Shown here piece after piece: positions 45,947 through 56,523 of a stretch of DNA of 64,000 nucleotides. This stretch comes from Nelumbo lutea (taxonomy: Eukaryota; Streptophyta; Magnoliopsida; Proteales; Nelumbonaceae). The position numbers and the translations under genes were made by a program. Location: positions 66,064,383-66,128,382 of the forward strand of contig JAKGHH010000002.1 in assembly GCA_022828595.1 (NCBI GenBank), written 5' to 3'. Numbering within the stretch: position 1 is the first letter of the stretch; every line of letters begins with the position of its first letter. The notes beneath the pieces were generated by a model that worked only from the letters and a program-made list of their open reading frames with translations, was not told the origin of the DNA and made no database searches.

Positions 45947-46599
45947 TGATGAGGGGCACTTTGGTCCTTCCACATAAATAATGACACGTGGAAGCTGTCG
46001 ACAGCGCAATGCCGAGTTAGCAGGCTAGCTTGACAAGTCAACACATGTTATCCAACATCAGGTAGATGGCCGAGCTGGGGTGAGCTTAAGCAACCTGCAA
46101 TGCGAGCTTGCCCAAACCATTTAATGCACCTTGCCCTTGAGGGCGCCATTACCGCGACCATAGGAGCAGCTCGTTGAACCGTGAGCCACAAGTCCCGTGG
46201 GCAACCTGTAACCGTCGTATGAATCTAGCAACTAACATATTAACGTGCCTTATATTGCGGAAATAGCTTCGTCAAAGACTCAAAGACGTTGCCCAAAGCA
46301 CTTGATCCCTAGATAACTATAAAAGGACTACAAATCCACCCAAAAAGGTATGTGCACTAATATACTCTAGCTCTCTCACACTCTTAAGAGATTTCCACAC
46401 CATCTTTTCTGGCTTAAGCGTCGGAGTGTTCTCTCCGAGTAAAACCTACCCGGGCACTCTCACCCTTCCCTCCTTGCAGCTCGCTTTCAACTCAAACTTA
46501 CAGGCATCAGCTCAGCCACACAGCTCGCCCCTGCCAAATCATAGGCTTGTTCGAGCCAAGTCATTAGATACAAAGGAGCGACCATATTGCACAACATCA
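45947..46599 (+). repeat. 3' LTR of the gypsy element
   Basis: 653 bp. TATAAAA lies at about 46319-46325, in the same relative place as in the 5' LTR. It ends ACAACATCA before the CACAT target duplication. Confidence 0.93.
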
Positions 46600-47100
46600 C
46601 ACATCATTTTGGATTATTTCGAGGGTGCTTAGGACTGAAGCATTTCATGAGAGATGCAATTATGTTGACAAGGATTCAGTGCCACATCAAAAAAAAAATG
46701 GAATCAGTAAAAAATGGCATTTTGATGGACTATTTCTTAAAAAAAAAAAAAAGACATTTTTGCAATGATTAGTTTAGAGATTTGGGAAAGGAGGGATTTC
46801 TTGAAAATCAAATTGAAGTTTCTTGAATTGGCTTGGTGATCTTGAATATCCTAGGTGATGTAGCACATTGAAATTTGAAAAGACTGACTTCTTTCTGAGA
46901 TGTCATACAATTGTCATTATAAATATGTTATAATGAGCCAAATCACTTTAAATGCCCAAGTAGCCTACATCCCAATTTTTTTGTGTGTTTTTGGTGGCAT
47001 TGGTTATCTGCATTTTCCAAGGCTTCCTGATTTTCCAAGAAACGAATTGCTTGTAGAATGCCTTCATGGCAAACAACCTCTTTGCGATTTTGTTTCATAA
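46600..47100. other. Stretch without recognisable gene
   Basis: Non-coding flank of the gypsy element. A-rich runs lie at 46690 and 46740. Short frames have no domain. Confidence 0.4.
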
Positions 47101-47104
47101 TTTG

Positions 47105-47452
47105 AGCCAATTATGTAAACATATATATCATTCCATATGACAAAATCTGTATATGCCACATGACAAAATTTGTCAATATAACAAAACATATGTCAATGTG
47201 TGGCAATATCTTGACACATTATGAAGTATATGCCAAGTGGACAAATTTGACATATGCTATATGACAAATTTGTAACACATGGCAAAATATTTGTCCCATG
47301 GCAACTTTGTGACATAGAAAAAATATGCCATATGCAAAATTTGTGAGATATGATAAAATATATAATATCTATTTAAAAAAATGTTACATCGAAAATTATA
47401 ACCCATGATAAAATATATGTGGCAAAATTTGCATTTGTACTCTTTCCAATAA
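47105..47452. repeat. Degenerate tandem array of a ~24-bp unit
   Basis: Variants of ATATGCCACATGACAAAATTTG and TATGTCAATGTGTGGCAA repeat about a dozen times between 47125 and 47420. The array ends in TTTGCATTTGTACTCTTTCC, which matches the right arm of the outer MITE at 40047-40061, so it may be the interior of a related element. Confidence 0.55.
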
Positions 47453-47455
47453 GGC

Positions 47456-47827
47456 TGTGTTTGGAAACAATGCAAATGGAGTGTAAATCCCAGTTCAGGG
47501 TAAATTTGCACTCTGGTTCACTTTTGCCTGTGTTTGGTAACATTATATTTATGCATTGACAAATGATAGACCAATGCATATTTACATTGATAATAAGATG
47601 TAAAAGTACATCAATAAAAAGGAAGTAAACTTGCATTCAAGTGGGCTTTTGATTAAAAAAAAAGCATATGCTTTATTGCAATTCATGTTTGCATCCATTA
47701 CAGCTAAAAGTTTGTTTGGTAAGAAGGTAAATTTGTCAATGCAAAACTAACCCAAGTTTGCAATTTATATGAACTGTTTTATACTCTAAATATTAGCATT
47801 CACACTTCTTTGCATTGTTTCCAAACA
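47456..47827. mobile_element. MITE, family M1, copy 2 (~372 bp)
   Basis: TGTGTTTGGAAACAATGCAAA at the left and TTTGCATTGTTTCCAAACA at the right form a nearly perfect inverted repeat of about 17 bp. The interior aligns with 15161-15539. Target duplication not resolved. No coding capacity. Confidence 0.75.
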
Positions 47828-48060
47828 ATGACAAATTCAGTAAACAGAGCAATATGATCCTGCAAACCCTGCAACACCATTACTGCACCATTAACACACC
47901 ACTCACAACCATCTTCAGCTGCAAACTGGTCTTCTCCTAAATATCCTTAATTCAAAGATGTTAAACTAGGGATATCTCAATGCATTGACAAATGAAAATA
48001 GGAAATTAAAGAGAAGAAACAAATATATTGCATAGTATAAGTCCTAATATAACTCTATAA

Positions 48061-48086
48061 GAGAGAGAGAGAGAGAGAGAGAGAGA
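48061..48086. repeat. (GA)13 microsatellite
   Basis: Thirteen uninterrupted GA units. It directly precedes a short fragment (48090-48165) resembling the right end of the H1 hAT family (CCGTTGACCCGAAAATCGG ... TTTTTTAAAACCATG). Confidence 0.9.
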
Positions 48087-48858
48087 ATGGACCATCCTTT
48101 CGAACCGTTGACCCGAAAATCGGAGCCTAGAACGGTTCCATTTCTGGGTCATTTTTTAAAACCATGCTTTTCAACATTCATGATTCATCTAAAAGAGTAC
48201 AGTGAAAACACATGTTCGTGAATTTTTTCTTCTAAAATCCCCCTTCATTTTTCTAATATATATACCCTGATTAGAGATCCCACTATCAAAAATTCACCAC
48301 TATGATATGAATTAACAATTGATTGTATATTTTCCTTCTTTTATTTTCTTTCTTCAATGAACATACTTTACCTTGAAAAAAAAAATCCCATATGAGAGAC
48401 CCCAATCAGGTGAGGTTTGTTGTCATAGCATTTAATTAAGCTGATATAAACAAGGATACCCATAAGAACAGTACCCACACCAACCCACAATATACTGCAG
48501 TAACCACACATTAGAAACATGGGAAAATCTATGATGTGGGAAAGATATGGTATGGGAAGAGTTTTGACCAATCAAAACCCACCCATGAATTTTGATAAAT
48601 AACACCTAATTGGCTACCACGTTTATGATTCTAATTGGCTGGTCTGAAGTTTTTCAGATATCATATCTTTTCCATATCATAGTCAAACCTAGAAACATTT
48701 CTCATACTTGAATTTATTCATATTAATTACTTGAATTTTAGATATATCATAATTAAGATAGAAATTAAAAATTAATAAAAGTAACGATATAATTAAAAAT
48801 AAACTTAAATGCTTGTAGTAAATGTGTACATACATTGCACATGAAAACTTTAAATTAC

Positions 48859-48894
<36 letters not shown>

Positions 48895-48918
48895 TATTAT
48901 TATTATTATTATTATTAC

Positions 48919-48960
<42 letters not shown>
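48859..48960. repeat. (AAT)n followed by (ATT)n, a palindromic microsatellite
   Basis: About twelve AAT/ATA units (48859-48893) run straight into about twenty ATT/TTA units with one ACT interruption (to 48960). The two arms are reverse complements, so the tract can fold on itself. Confidence 0.9.
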
Positions 48961-49129
48961 ATTTTGTTCTTCATTGCTATTATAAATAAAAATAACTTTT
49001 ATTTTAACAAGTGTTTTTAGTTAATATGATGGATATATAACATTAGAAATATTCCAAAATGTATTATTTCAACTATGATATCATGAGTTTCTTTGAAAAG
49101 TTGGACCATTGACAAACCATCTAGATAAG

Positions 49130-49970
49130 AAAATAGATTAATTTGCTTTGGGATTAGTTTTAAATTATATATTTCATCTACATTATATAAATAATTTTTA
49201 TTTATTATACTTAATTTTTGCTTGACATAATTAATTATTTTTTGCATCATATATTTTATTTATTTTAATTTTTTATTATTTAATTATGACCTTATTTATT
49301 AATTAATTTGACCCTAAATGGTTAAATTGCTTACCCACCACTATGAGGGAAGAAAATGGTTTTATTTTCAAACTACTTTTCAAAATATTTATATTTATAC
49401 TATTAAAATTAATGTTGTGGATTTAATTAATAGAATTTAATGATGAGAAAAGTATATCTTAAATATAGGATTTAATGAGATAATATACCTTAGATATGAG
49501 ATTTAATGAGATAATAGGAAAATAGTTTTATTTCCAATTGGTCTTAAGTTTTACATTCCATTTTCATCATTAATAAAAATATTTCTTATTTATCATACTT
49601 ATTATCTTTTAATATGTTGAATATATGATGTAAAAAATATTCCCTTTTTTAATTTCTATATTTTTTGCATTTAATCTAATTTTGAATTTTATTATTTAAT
49701 TGTGGCAACATAAATTGGCCCATTTGACCCAAAATGGTTTAATTTCTTACCACCGCCTGGATGAAAGCACTATTTTTTCTAGGTAGATTTTAAAAGTATA
49801 AGTTTTTATGTTATTGGAATTATTAATTTATTATGTATGGATTTAATTAATAGAATTTATTGATAAGAAGAAACAAAGATGCGTTAAATATATGATTCAA
49901 TGAAGACGAATGCAAGTTAATACCTTAAATGTTGAGATTTAATGAGAGAATTGAATGCATTGATTGTCTT
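49130..49970. repeat. Two diverged tandem copies, period about 420 bp
   Basis: GGATTTAATTAATAGAATTTA occurs at 49419 and 49839. TTTTATTATTTAATT at 49271 and 49691, and the ...GACCCTAAATGGTT/GACCCAAAATGGTTTAA words near 49310 and 49730, keep the same spacing. The inner part also has TTTAATGAGATAAT twice. All AT-rich and non-coding. Confidence 0.7.
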
Positions 49971-50459
49971 AAAATTACCTATTTTCAACTCATTTAATAT
50001 CAATAACCAGTTACCCTATCTGCCATCACTTTTTATCAATAAATTTAAATATAGAGGGATAAATTTTATCCTTAAAAAATTCCAGAAATATTTTTGAGAC
50101 TATTCGTGCTATTTAAAGTAGTATAGATTTGGAAACCACCTTACACAAGACCTGATACAAAAGGATTGATGGGATGGACAATATCACAAAGAAGAGAAAG
50201 GAGAAAGAGATCAATCTAAATTGTATGAGCTCACATTATAGCAATAGAAGAAATTCAATCAGCATAGAGGCTTATCAAGTACCAAAAAAGATTAGAATTA
50301 GTAAACTTGGGAGAAAAGAGGGCCTCTCTTCCATTTTCAAATCTCAAGTTAAGGTTCCAAGTAGACATTATAGGCAAATAGGCTCCATTAAGGCCATAAT
50401 AAGCATGCAAACCAGAAGTTGGTAATAAAAAATAGGGTAAATTGCTAAAACCTCCTCTG
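49971..50459. other. Stretch with one unrecognised short frame
   Basis: A plus-strand frame at 50174-50425 (83 codons, starting MDNITKKRKEKEINLNC) overlaps a minus frame. Neither has a domain I recognise, and composition matches the non-coding surroundings. I do not call a gene. Confidence 0.3.
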
Positions 50460-51070
50460 AAGTTTCTGACCATAATTAATTATTGGTAACTTACATTGGT
50501 TTTTGCCAATTACTAAACTGCAAAAGCTATTCAGGAGTTTTAACTATTGTTATGATTTTCATAACTATTTATAAAAACTAATATATTAATTGATAATTTA
50601 CATAAATTTTGGAAATTATTAAATTGGACAATTATTGGAGAATTTTAATAATGATAATTTACATTTGGTAAGTATTGGTAATTCCCATAATTATTGGTAA
50701 TTTACATTGGATTTGGGTAATTATTGGGAAATTTTAACTTATTGATTTCCATAAACTAATTTTCATGTTTTTGTAATTTAATTTAGTGAAAGTTAATTAA
50801 AAAAAAAAACAGAACATTTAGTATCTTTTGTTACATTGGTTTTTAATAATTTCTATAATGAATTATTGGTAATTTATATTGGTTTTTGCTAATTGCTACA
50901 TTGGAAAATTATTGGAGAATTTTAATATTTATAATTTCATTTGATAACTATTACTAATTTCCATAATTATTGGTAATTTACTTTGGTTTTTGGTATTTAT
51001 TGGAAATTTTAATCCAGTGGTTTCCATAAACTAGTTTTCATGTTTTTGATCATTTAATTTAGTGAATGTT
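50460..51070. repeat. Degenerate repeats of ATTATTGGTAATTTACATTGG
   Basis: The core TTGGTAATTTACATTGG or close variants occurs near 50482, 50690, 50865 and 50970. Each is followed by TTTTTG(C/G)(C/T)AATTA and GGA(A/G)AATTTTAA(T/C) words. A larger period of about 170-200 bp is suggested (GATTTCCATAAACTA near 50743 and GGTTTCCATAAACTAG near 51020). Confidence 0.6.
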
Positions 51071-52136
51071 AATTTAAATAATTAATTTACTGAAAATTTT
51101 GTCACTTTCAGTAATTAATTATTTAAAATTTTCAAAATGTTTTGAAAGTTAATTTATTCATACCATCAAATTTTTGAAAATTTATCCATAACTTTTTGAA
51201 AAGTAATTATTCATGCATATCAATATTTGTCTTCTACTTTTTTATTTTCTTTTATGCAAACAACAATAAATAGATATTTTTTATTTTTTTTTAAACATCC
51301 TACTTCCACTACCAAAGTGAACTGATTGGTCGGTAAGGTCTCCTGTCAGTTGTAGTAGAGATTTAGGATCATATTGCACTTACACTAGGGTTGGGGAGCT
51401 TTATGGGTTTGGGGGATCATATTGCACTTCATTATACTTTGACATCTGAAAGAGAAAAAAAAAACTCCTTTAACATCTTTCAAATTATCAATTCACAAAA
51501 TTAATAGATAGTTTTGACATTCAATTTGGCTCTTACATTCTTACAAAAAAAAAAGGCTTTCACAATATTTCTTTTGATTCCCTTACTAGTCACTGATGGG
51601 AAACTCTTAGAAGTAAATGAAAGGACTGCTCAAAAAGTCAAGGCTCTTGTTAGGAAGCATATTGTGCCTTGGCCAAGTCAATGAGGCTAGAGAACTAAAT
51701 TAATTTTTTCCCCTGCCTTTTAACTGACCCATTTTCACAAAGGCAGAAACTTCTCCAACTCTTTTCTTAGGGTCAAAGTTTTCCAACTTTTCTAGATTCA
51801 CCATATTGATCACGTGACAACTATAATTAAAGCTCATGGCAAAGACAACTCCATCAAGACCAAGAAACACTCTTAACTTTGGGCAAAACGGAGTCTTGGT
51901 CAGGCAAGTAGCCTGGTGTAAATTCTCATCACATCCGTATGCATGGGGATCCACCATTGAACAGGTCCCAACAAGAAAATGACTAATAGGGTGCCATTAT
52001 GGCCTAATAAGCTGTTTTAATGAAAGATTTTACGTGAAGGAAGACAGAAAATAATAATCTTTCTGATTTTCAGCTATTTTAGACTTCTATGAGCTTTTGG
52101 GGGGCATGGGTGACGGATCTTTCCAGCTTCCCATTT
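51071..52136. other. Stretch with an unrecognised 85-codon frame
   Basis: A minus-strand frame at 51700-51957 (starts MVDPHAYGCDENLHQATC) is less biased than the other short frames here and could be a gene fragment. I recognise no domain. A duplicated GGATCATATTGCACTT occurs at 51367 and 51414. Otherwise non-coding. Confidence 0.3.
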
Positions 52137-52144
52137 TTCATTGT

Positions 52145-52262
52145 TAGGGGTGCAATTTGAGTCGGTCTGATTTGACATTTTATTCTTTAGATTTGGGCTT
52201 CGGCCGGGTTCATTTAAATTTTGACAAAATCCCAATCCAAGTCCATACAAATTGCACCCCTA
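52145..52262. mobile_element. 118-bp miniature hAT element
   Basis: TAGGGGTGCAATTTGAGTC at the left and ACAAATTGCACCCCTA at the right give a 15-bp near-perfect inverted repeat. Flanking 8-mers TTCATTGT (52137-52144) and TTCATTAG (52263-52270) share the first six bases. The body is almost nothing but the two subterminal regions. Confidence 0.7.
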
Positions 52263-52476
52263 TTCATTAGGGGGCGGAAAAAGACCAAATATTGGTCGTT
52301 GCAGCTTTGAAATGTCCATGAGAAAACTGACCAAACGTTCCCTAAATAAATAAAGGCTTGAAAATGGGTACCATGTATTAGAATATCTCCAAATGAAATA
52401 CACGCTTAGATGTGCACGTGAGGCACCTATAGGGTACTGATGTGATAGAAACCCTACGAAGCTGCCATCTGTCAAT

Positions 52477-52711
52477 AAGGTTCAAAATATCAATTCACCC
52501 AATACATGGGTAAAAATGTATTGGAGTGTATCAATACTTGTTTCTTTTTTTTTTTAATTTTTTTTAAATCTGGTTTAGAAGAGTTGGTTTGAGGTCCATT
52601 CATCCTTTAAACTGATTTAAACCCTAAAACATCCCATATAAAGACATATCAAAAAGCCCTTAATATCGTATCGGCCAATACAACCCAATACGTATCCATA
52701 TGTTGAACCTT
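52477..52711. mobile_element. MITE, family M2, copy 2 (~235 bp)
   Basis: AAGGTTCAAAATAT at the left and ATATGTTGAACCTT at the right are inverted repeats. The interior GGCCAATACAACCCAATACG and AAACCCTAAAACATCCC match 25675-25926. No clear target duplication. Confidence 0.65.
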
Positions 52712-53748
52712 GGCTGCCAAGACCCTAAACGACAACTATGACTTATGGGTCGTGTCACCAATGACTCTAGGAGTCCCTTTGCTCCACAAACTTCACTGTC
52801 ACCGATTCATCGCATGGAAATTAAAGAGCGATGCACATGAAAAGAAAGAATTGAATACCGACTTTCGAACAAGAGAAAACCTTTTCAAGGTCTTGGGACA
52901 TTAATTAATTGGAGGTTTGAGCCTCAAGAAAAGAAATGAAGGGAACAAAAACTATAAATCGCTTTATTCTGAGGTGACATGACTAGCGATGTTAAGTAGT
53001 CCACAAGTGGACAATGATCCTTTTCAAATACTTTTCTACCCTTTCCACAAGGAAATTACAAGAGAAGGAAGAGAATATAAATTAAAATGAAATAAAAAAA
53101 TCGACAATGAATCAGTTTTTTATTATTATATATGATAAATGGGAAGATCTGGTTTTCTCAGCGAAATAAAAAATAAAGGGTCGTTTGATAAGTGAGAGAT
53201 TTTAATAGTTTGAAGATGAGTTGAAAGAAGACAAAGAAAACTTTATTTAGAATTTTCCAAAAATAATCCAAAATGAACTTCCCATATCTTTTCGACACTG
53301 TAGCATTCAACGATTAAATCTTTTCTTAAGGAAACAGGTAATAAGAGAATATTATTGGAAACTTGTAAAAAATTGACAGTCCGCACAAAAAGACACATCA
53401 AACGAAACCTAAGACAATATCTGATTGCAACCGGTAATAATCGATGCAGAGAAATGAGAATGGAAAAGAGACGACAGTCATTTTTTTAAAGAAAAGAATA
53501 GGGGGACAAGAGACCGGTGAACGAATAATATGAATAGTCTTGGTCTTCCTCCAATCAGCTAGATGTCCATCAATATTACGATAGATAATAAATGAGGTAT
53601 GATACGGGAAGAACTTTCACTAACAGGACCCGTGATTGCTCTTGATGAAATGGAATGGTTAATATTTGTACACCACTAGGATGAAATTTACGATAAATAA
53701 CTTAATGAAGCCAATGCGGCCTAATTAAGGTCCTAACTAACCTGCCTT
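52712..53748. other. Stretch without recognisable gene
   Basis: Non-coding. A 64-codon plus frame (52710-52904) has no recognised domain. No repeat boundary was found. Confidence 0.4.
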
Positions 53749-54613
53749 TAGGGGTGAGCAAATTTCGGTTTTGATGTATTCGATTCGGTTATTTCGGGTT
53801 TCGGTTTCAGTTATGGTATTCAGTGAATCAGTGGTTCAGTTAATCGAAAAAACTGAGTGAGAAGCCCAAAGGTTTTAACCTTAGGCCAAAACCCAAAACG
53901 GCAAAGCCAAAAAGCTTCGACCTTTGACTTCTAGTTTGGACTTGGAGTTTGGTAAAAACCCTAGCGTCGGCAACTTTATTTCCCAGGGTGTTAGTTGCGG
54001 CTTGCAGGTTTAATTCCATGAGGCATTAGTATGACTATATTTACCGCCGGCGACCTTAGTTGCACGCTTGCAACGGCGCATTTAGTTGATACTTGATAGG
54101 TAGTCTGGCGAATTCCAGTTCAATTCCAGTTTGGCAGAGTTCCAGTTCCAGCTATTCTGAGTGAGTTTCTTGAACTCGCTGATGTCTTCCCAAACGTCTA
54201 TCTGCTGCCCATTTCCTTTGACCCGGTCGTCTATCTTTTTATTGTTGTTGTTTGCCCCCCCATCAGATACAGTGTCCTGATTGCTTGCAGGCCCACCTGA
54301 TTGTTCACAAGAACTGGAAGTTTGGAACTCTGCCAAACTGGAATTTTGAGTAACTGAGTCTGAGTGAGTCTCGACTCTCAATGCCACTTTCGTCTTCTAC
54401 TCTTCGGGCATCTTCAGTTGCAGCGTTGAGCTAGCAAGTAGCAAGCAAACTTCAATCTAACTCCGGATAACCTACCTTGTTCAGCACCGGTGAGTTTATT
54501 TCTGGTTTATTTTTGTAATTTTTGTGGCCTGAGCGTTGAACTCTGTCATGTAATGGAATTTCGGTTTAACCGAATCAACCGATAATAACAAAAAAAAAAA
54601 ATGCTCACTCCTA
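53749..54613. mobile_element. Internally deleted hAT element, 865 bp
   Basis: Left end TAGGGGTGAGCAAATTTCGG. Right end in reverse complement TAGGAGTGAGCATTTTTT. The flanking 8-mers CCTGCCTT and CCTGTCCC agree at only 5 of 8, so the target duplication is weak. Subterminal regions hold GATTCGGTT and TTAACCGAATCAACCG words. On the minus strand a 101-codon frame (54387-54082, MALRVETHSDSVTQNSSLAE) carries a polar linker and VWEDISEFKKL. This resembles the start of a hAT transposase before the BED finger, and the rest is gone. The frame also spans an inverted repeat: CCAGTTTGGCAGAGTTCCAG at about 54127 and its complement at about 54320. Confidence 0.65.
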
Positions 54614-54654
54614 CCTGTCCCCGATGACCCAATAGCTGAGATCACCTACCAATA

Positions 54655-54805
54655 ATAAAGTCCGTTCCAACACCCTATAAGAACACCTGACAAGGCACAT
54701 CTCATATACAGAGGGTTCCACTTTTATGGTGGGCCCCACTTTAATTATAAAATTGTATGGTGTTAGATAAATTGGTATAATCATAGGGTGTTGGAACTTA
54801 TTTTG
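54655..54805. mobile_element. Small MITE (~150 bp)
   Basis: GTTCCAACACCCTATAA (54664) faces its complement, TCATAGGGTGTTGGAAC (54781), with extended AATAAAG/CTTATTTT arms. The centre is a GTGGGCCCCAC palindrome-like stretch. No coding capacity. The target duplication is unclear. Confidence 0.6.
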
Positions 54806-55938
54806 TTGGCAAATGATTACAACTCAATGAAAGTGTGGCATCAAATCCTCCTTGTAGCTTGTAGGTTTTTGTGGCAAAGTGAGTGGATGTCATCTGTTGT
54901 TGGACTAGAAGACATAAATGCCTATTTTCTAAACATGTAAATTATAGGAAAGGATTAAAGTATCATATCAGACAACTTGGATATGAATACAAATACGCTA
55001 TTAAAACACATGGATATAAACGGAAAATATGAAAACTCTTGGATGCATTAAAAAAACATATAAAAAACTCATAATACATTAATAATATAAAATTTAAGGT
55101 CAAATAACCACAAAAAATGTATAAATACATAAAAAAATATATATTTTAATGGTGTATATGAAAAAATATATTACAATTAACAAAATAGGTTGCATAGATA
55201 ACATACAATTCTATTGATAATAAATCAATCAAGAGTCCAAAATGCAAAACATATTTTTCTATTATATTTTAACTATTATATCAATTTTTTATTTTACTAT
55301 TTTTATTTTTTTACATTAACAAAGAGGTCAACTGAATATTAACTTCTCTATATAAATTAAAATATTAATTTATAATTTATAAAATGTATAATCCCAACTT
55401 AAAATATATAAAATCTATTAAAATTTCTAAGATACATATCATATGCAAATTCATAATTTTTAACTATTAAAATGATTATTCTATTATTATACTTTTATTT
55501 ATATAATTTTCTAAAATTAAATATCCTTTTTTATATGTATGTAGATTAGTAGATTTGGTAGATTCAATTTAATATTATATTCTTGAATATTTTGTAAATA
55601 ATATTTTTATTTTCTAAATAATAAATATGATTTTTAATGTAAATTAAAATATATATTTTTTAATTTAAATATCATGTGTAAATTCATAAAGTTAAAGTAC
55701 TAAAATAATTATTCTCTTATTAATATTATATTTGTATTAATTTTTTGAGATTGAAATAATATTTTGATATAAATGTAGATTTGATATATTATTTATTTTC
55801 TTATTTTATAAAATACTAATTTTAAATATTACTTTTTAAATTTTTAGTTAGAGATAACTTTTAATATGTATTATTTATTTGAATTGCATTTAAACAATAA
55901 AGTAATAAAATTTATTTTATTTTATTCATAACACAAAA
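54806..55938. other. Very AT-rich stretch without gene
   Basis: 54950-55930 is among the most AT-rich non-repetitive sequence in the window. Words such as AATATCATGTGTAAATTCATAA and ATCATATGCAAATTCATAA recur (55437, 55669), implying an old tandem copy of about 230 bp. No frame of note. Confidence 0.4.
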
Positions 55939-56012
55939 GATGGAGCAATGTAGCGGCTTACGAGCACAGATGTTAAGCACTCTCTTGCCTCTTGACTTTG
56001 GTTTGAATCCCT
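55939..56012 (+). mobile_element. Possible tRNA-derived SINE head
   Basis: GGTTTGAATCCCTGC (from 56000) is one base from a Pol III B box, GGTTCGAATCC. TAGCGGCTTACGAGC (about 55951), 49 bp upstream, could be a decayed A box. A cloverleaf does not close well, so a real tRNA gene is unlikely. A T-rich run follows at 56020. Confidence 0.3.
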
Positions 56013-56523
56013 GCTTCTCTCTTTTTTACTAGAAGGGTATGTGCATGTGCATTCGTGTCTCATGGGTAGCATATCATTGTATATTGGTCTGCATTGATTG
56101 TATCAACCCGGTATGCATGCACAACTAGCAAGATACACCTTCCATAACATATTCCGTGCCATACACTAACAATACTGATACGCTATTTCAATCCTTAACT
56201 ATAAGTAAGGATGGGGGATTTGTAAATTCTAGATGATCCTCTCTACCTCTCCAAATCTCCCACCTTGTAGAACTACATCTAATTTCCTATTATATATAAG
56301 TAATTAATAAATAAGTAAAATTATTTGAATAAGCATCAAAATTTCCAATTATTTGATTGAAACACATAAAAACCTATATATGCTAGGTGAAGAGGAAGAG
56401 TTCTTGGGTGAGAAAGGCTTAAGGTTTCCATTAAAATTTGTGTATAAGCATTAGATGTATTTTAGTAATTCAATATATGAGTTCGATTTAGCCTAATACC
56501 ATGCCTTACTTGTGTATAAGAAT

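Larger units (their letters stand above)
40103..46599 (+). mobile_element. Ty3/gypsy LTR retrotransposon, internally deleted, TAT-like layout
   Basis: LTRs at 40103-40752 and 45947-46599 begin TGATGAGG and end ATCA. They are flanked by an exact 5-bp duplication CACAT (40098-40102 and 46600-46604). The primer-binding site is ATTGGTGTCGTCTGTGGGAA, a variant of the TGGCGCCGTCTGTGGGAA type of plant gypsy elements. The polypurine tract is AGAGTGGGGGGAAT just before 45947. Sense domains are gag N-terminus, RNase H and integrase. The gag C-terminus, protease and RT are missing. Between integrase and the 3' LTR, a minus-strand gene relic occupies 45329-43475. An antisense ORF in that place is characteristic of the TAT lineage (for example Grande and RIRE2). 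Confidence 0.93.
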
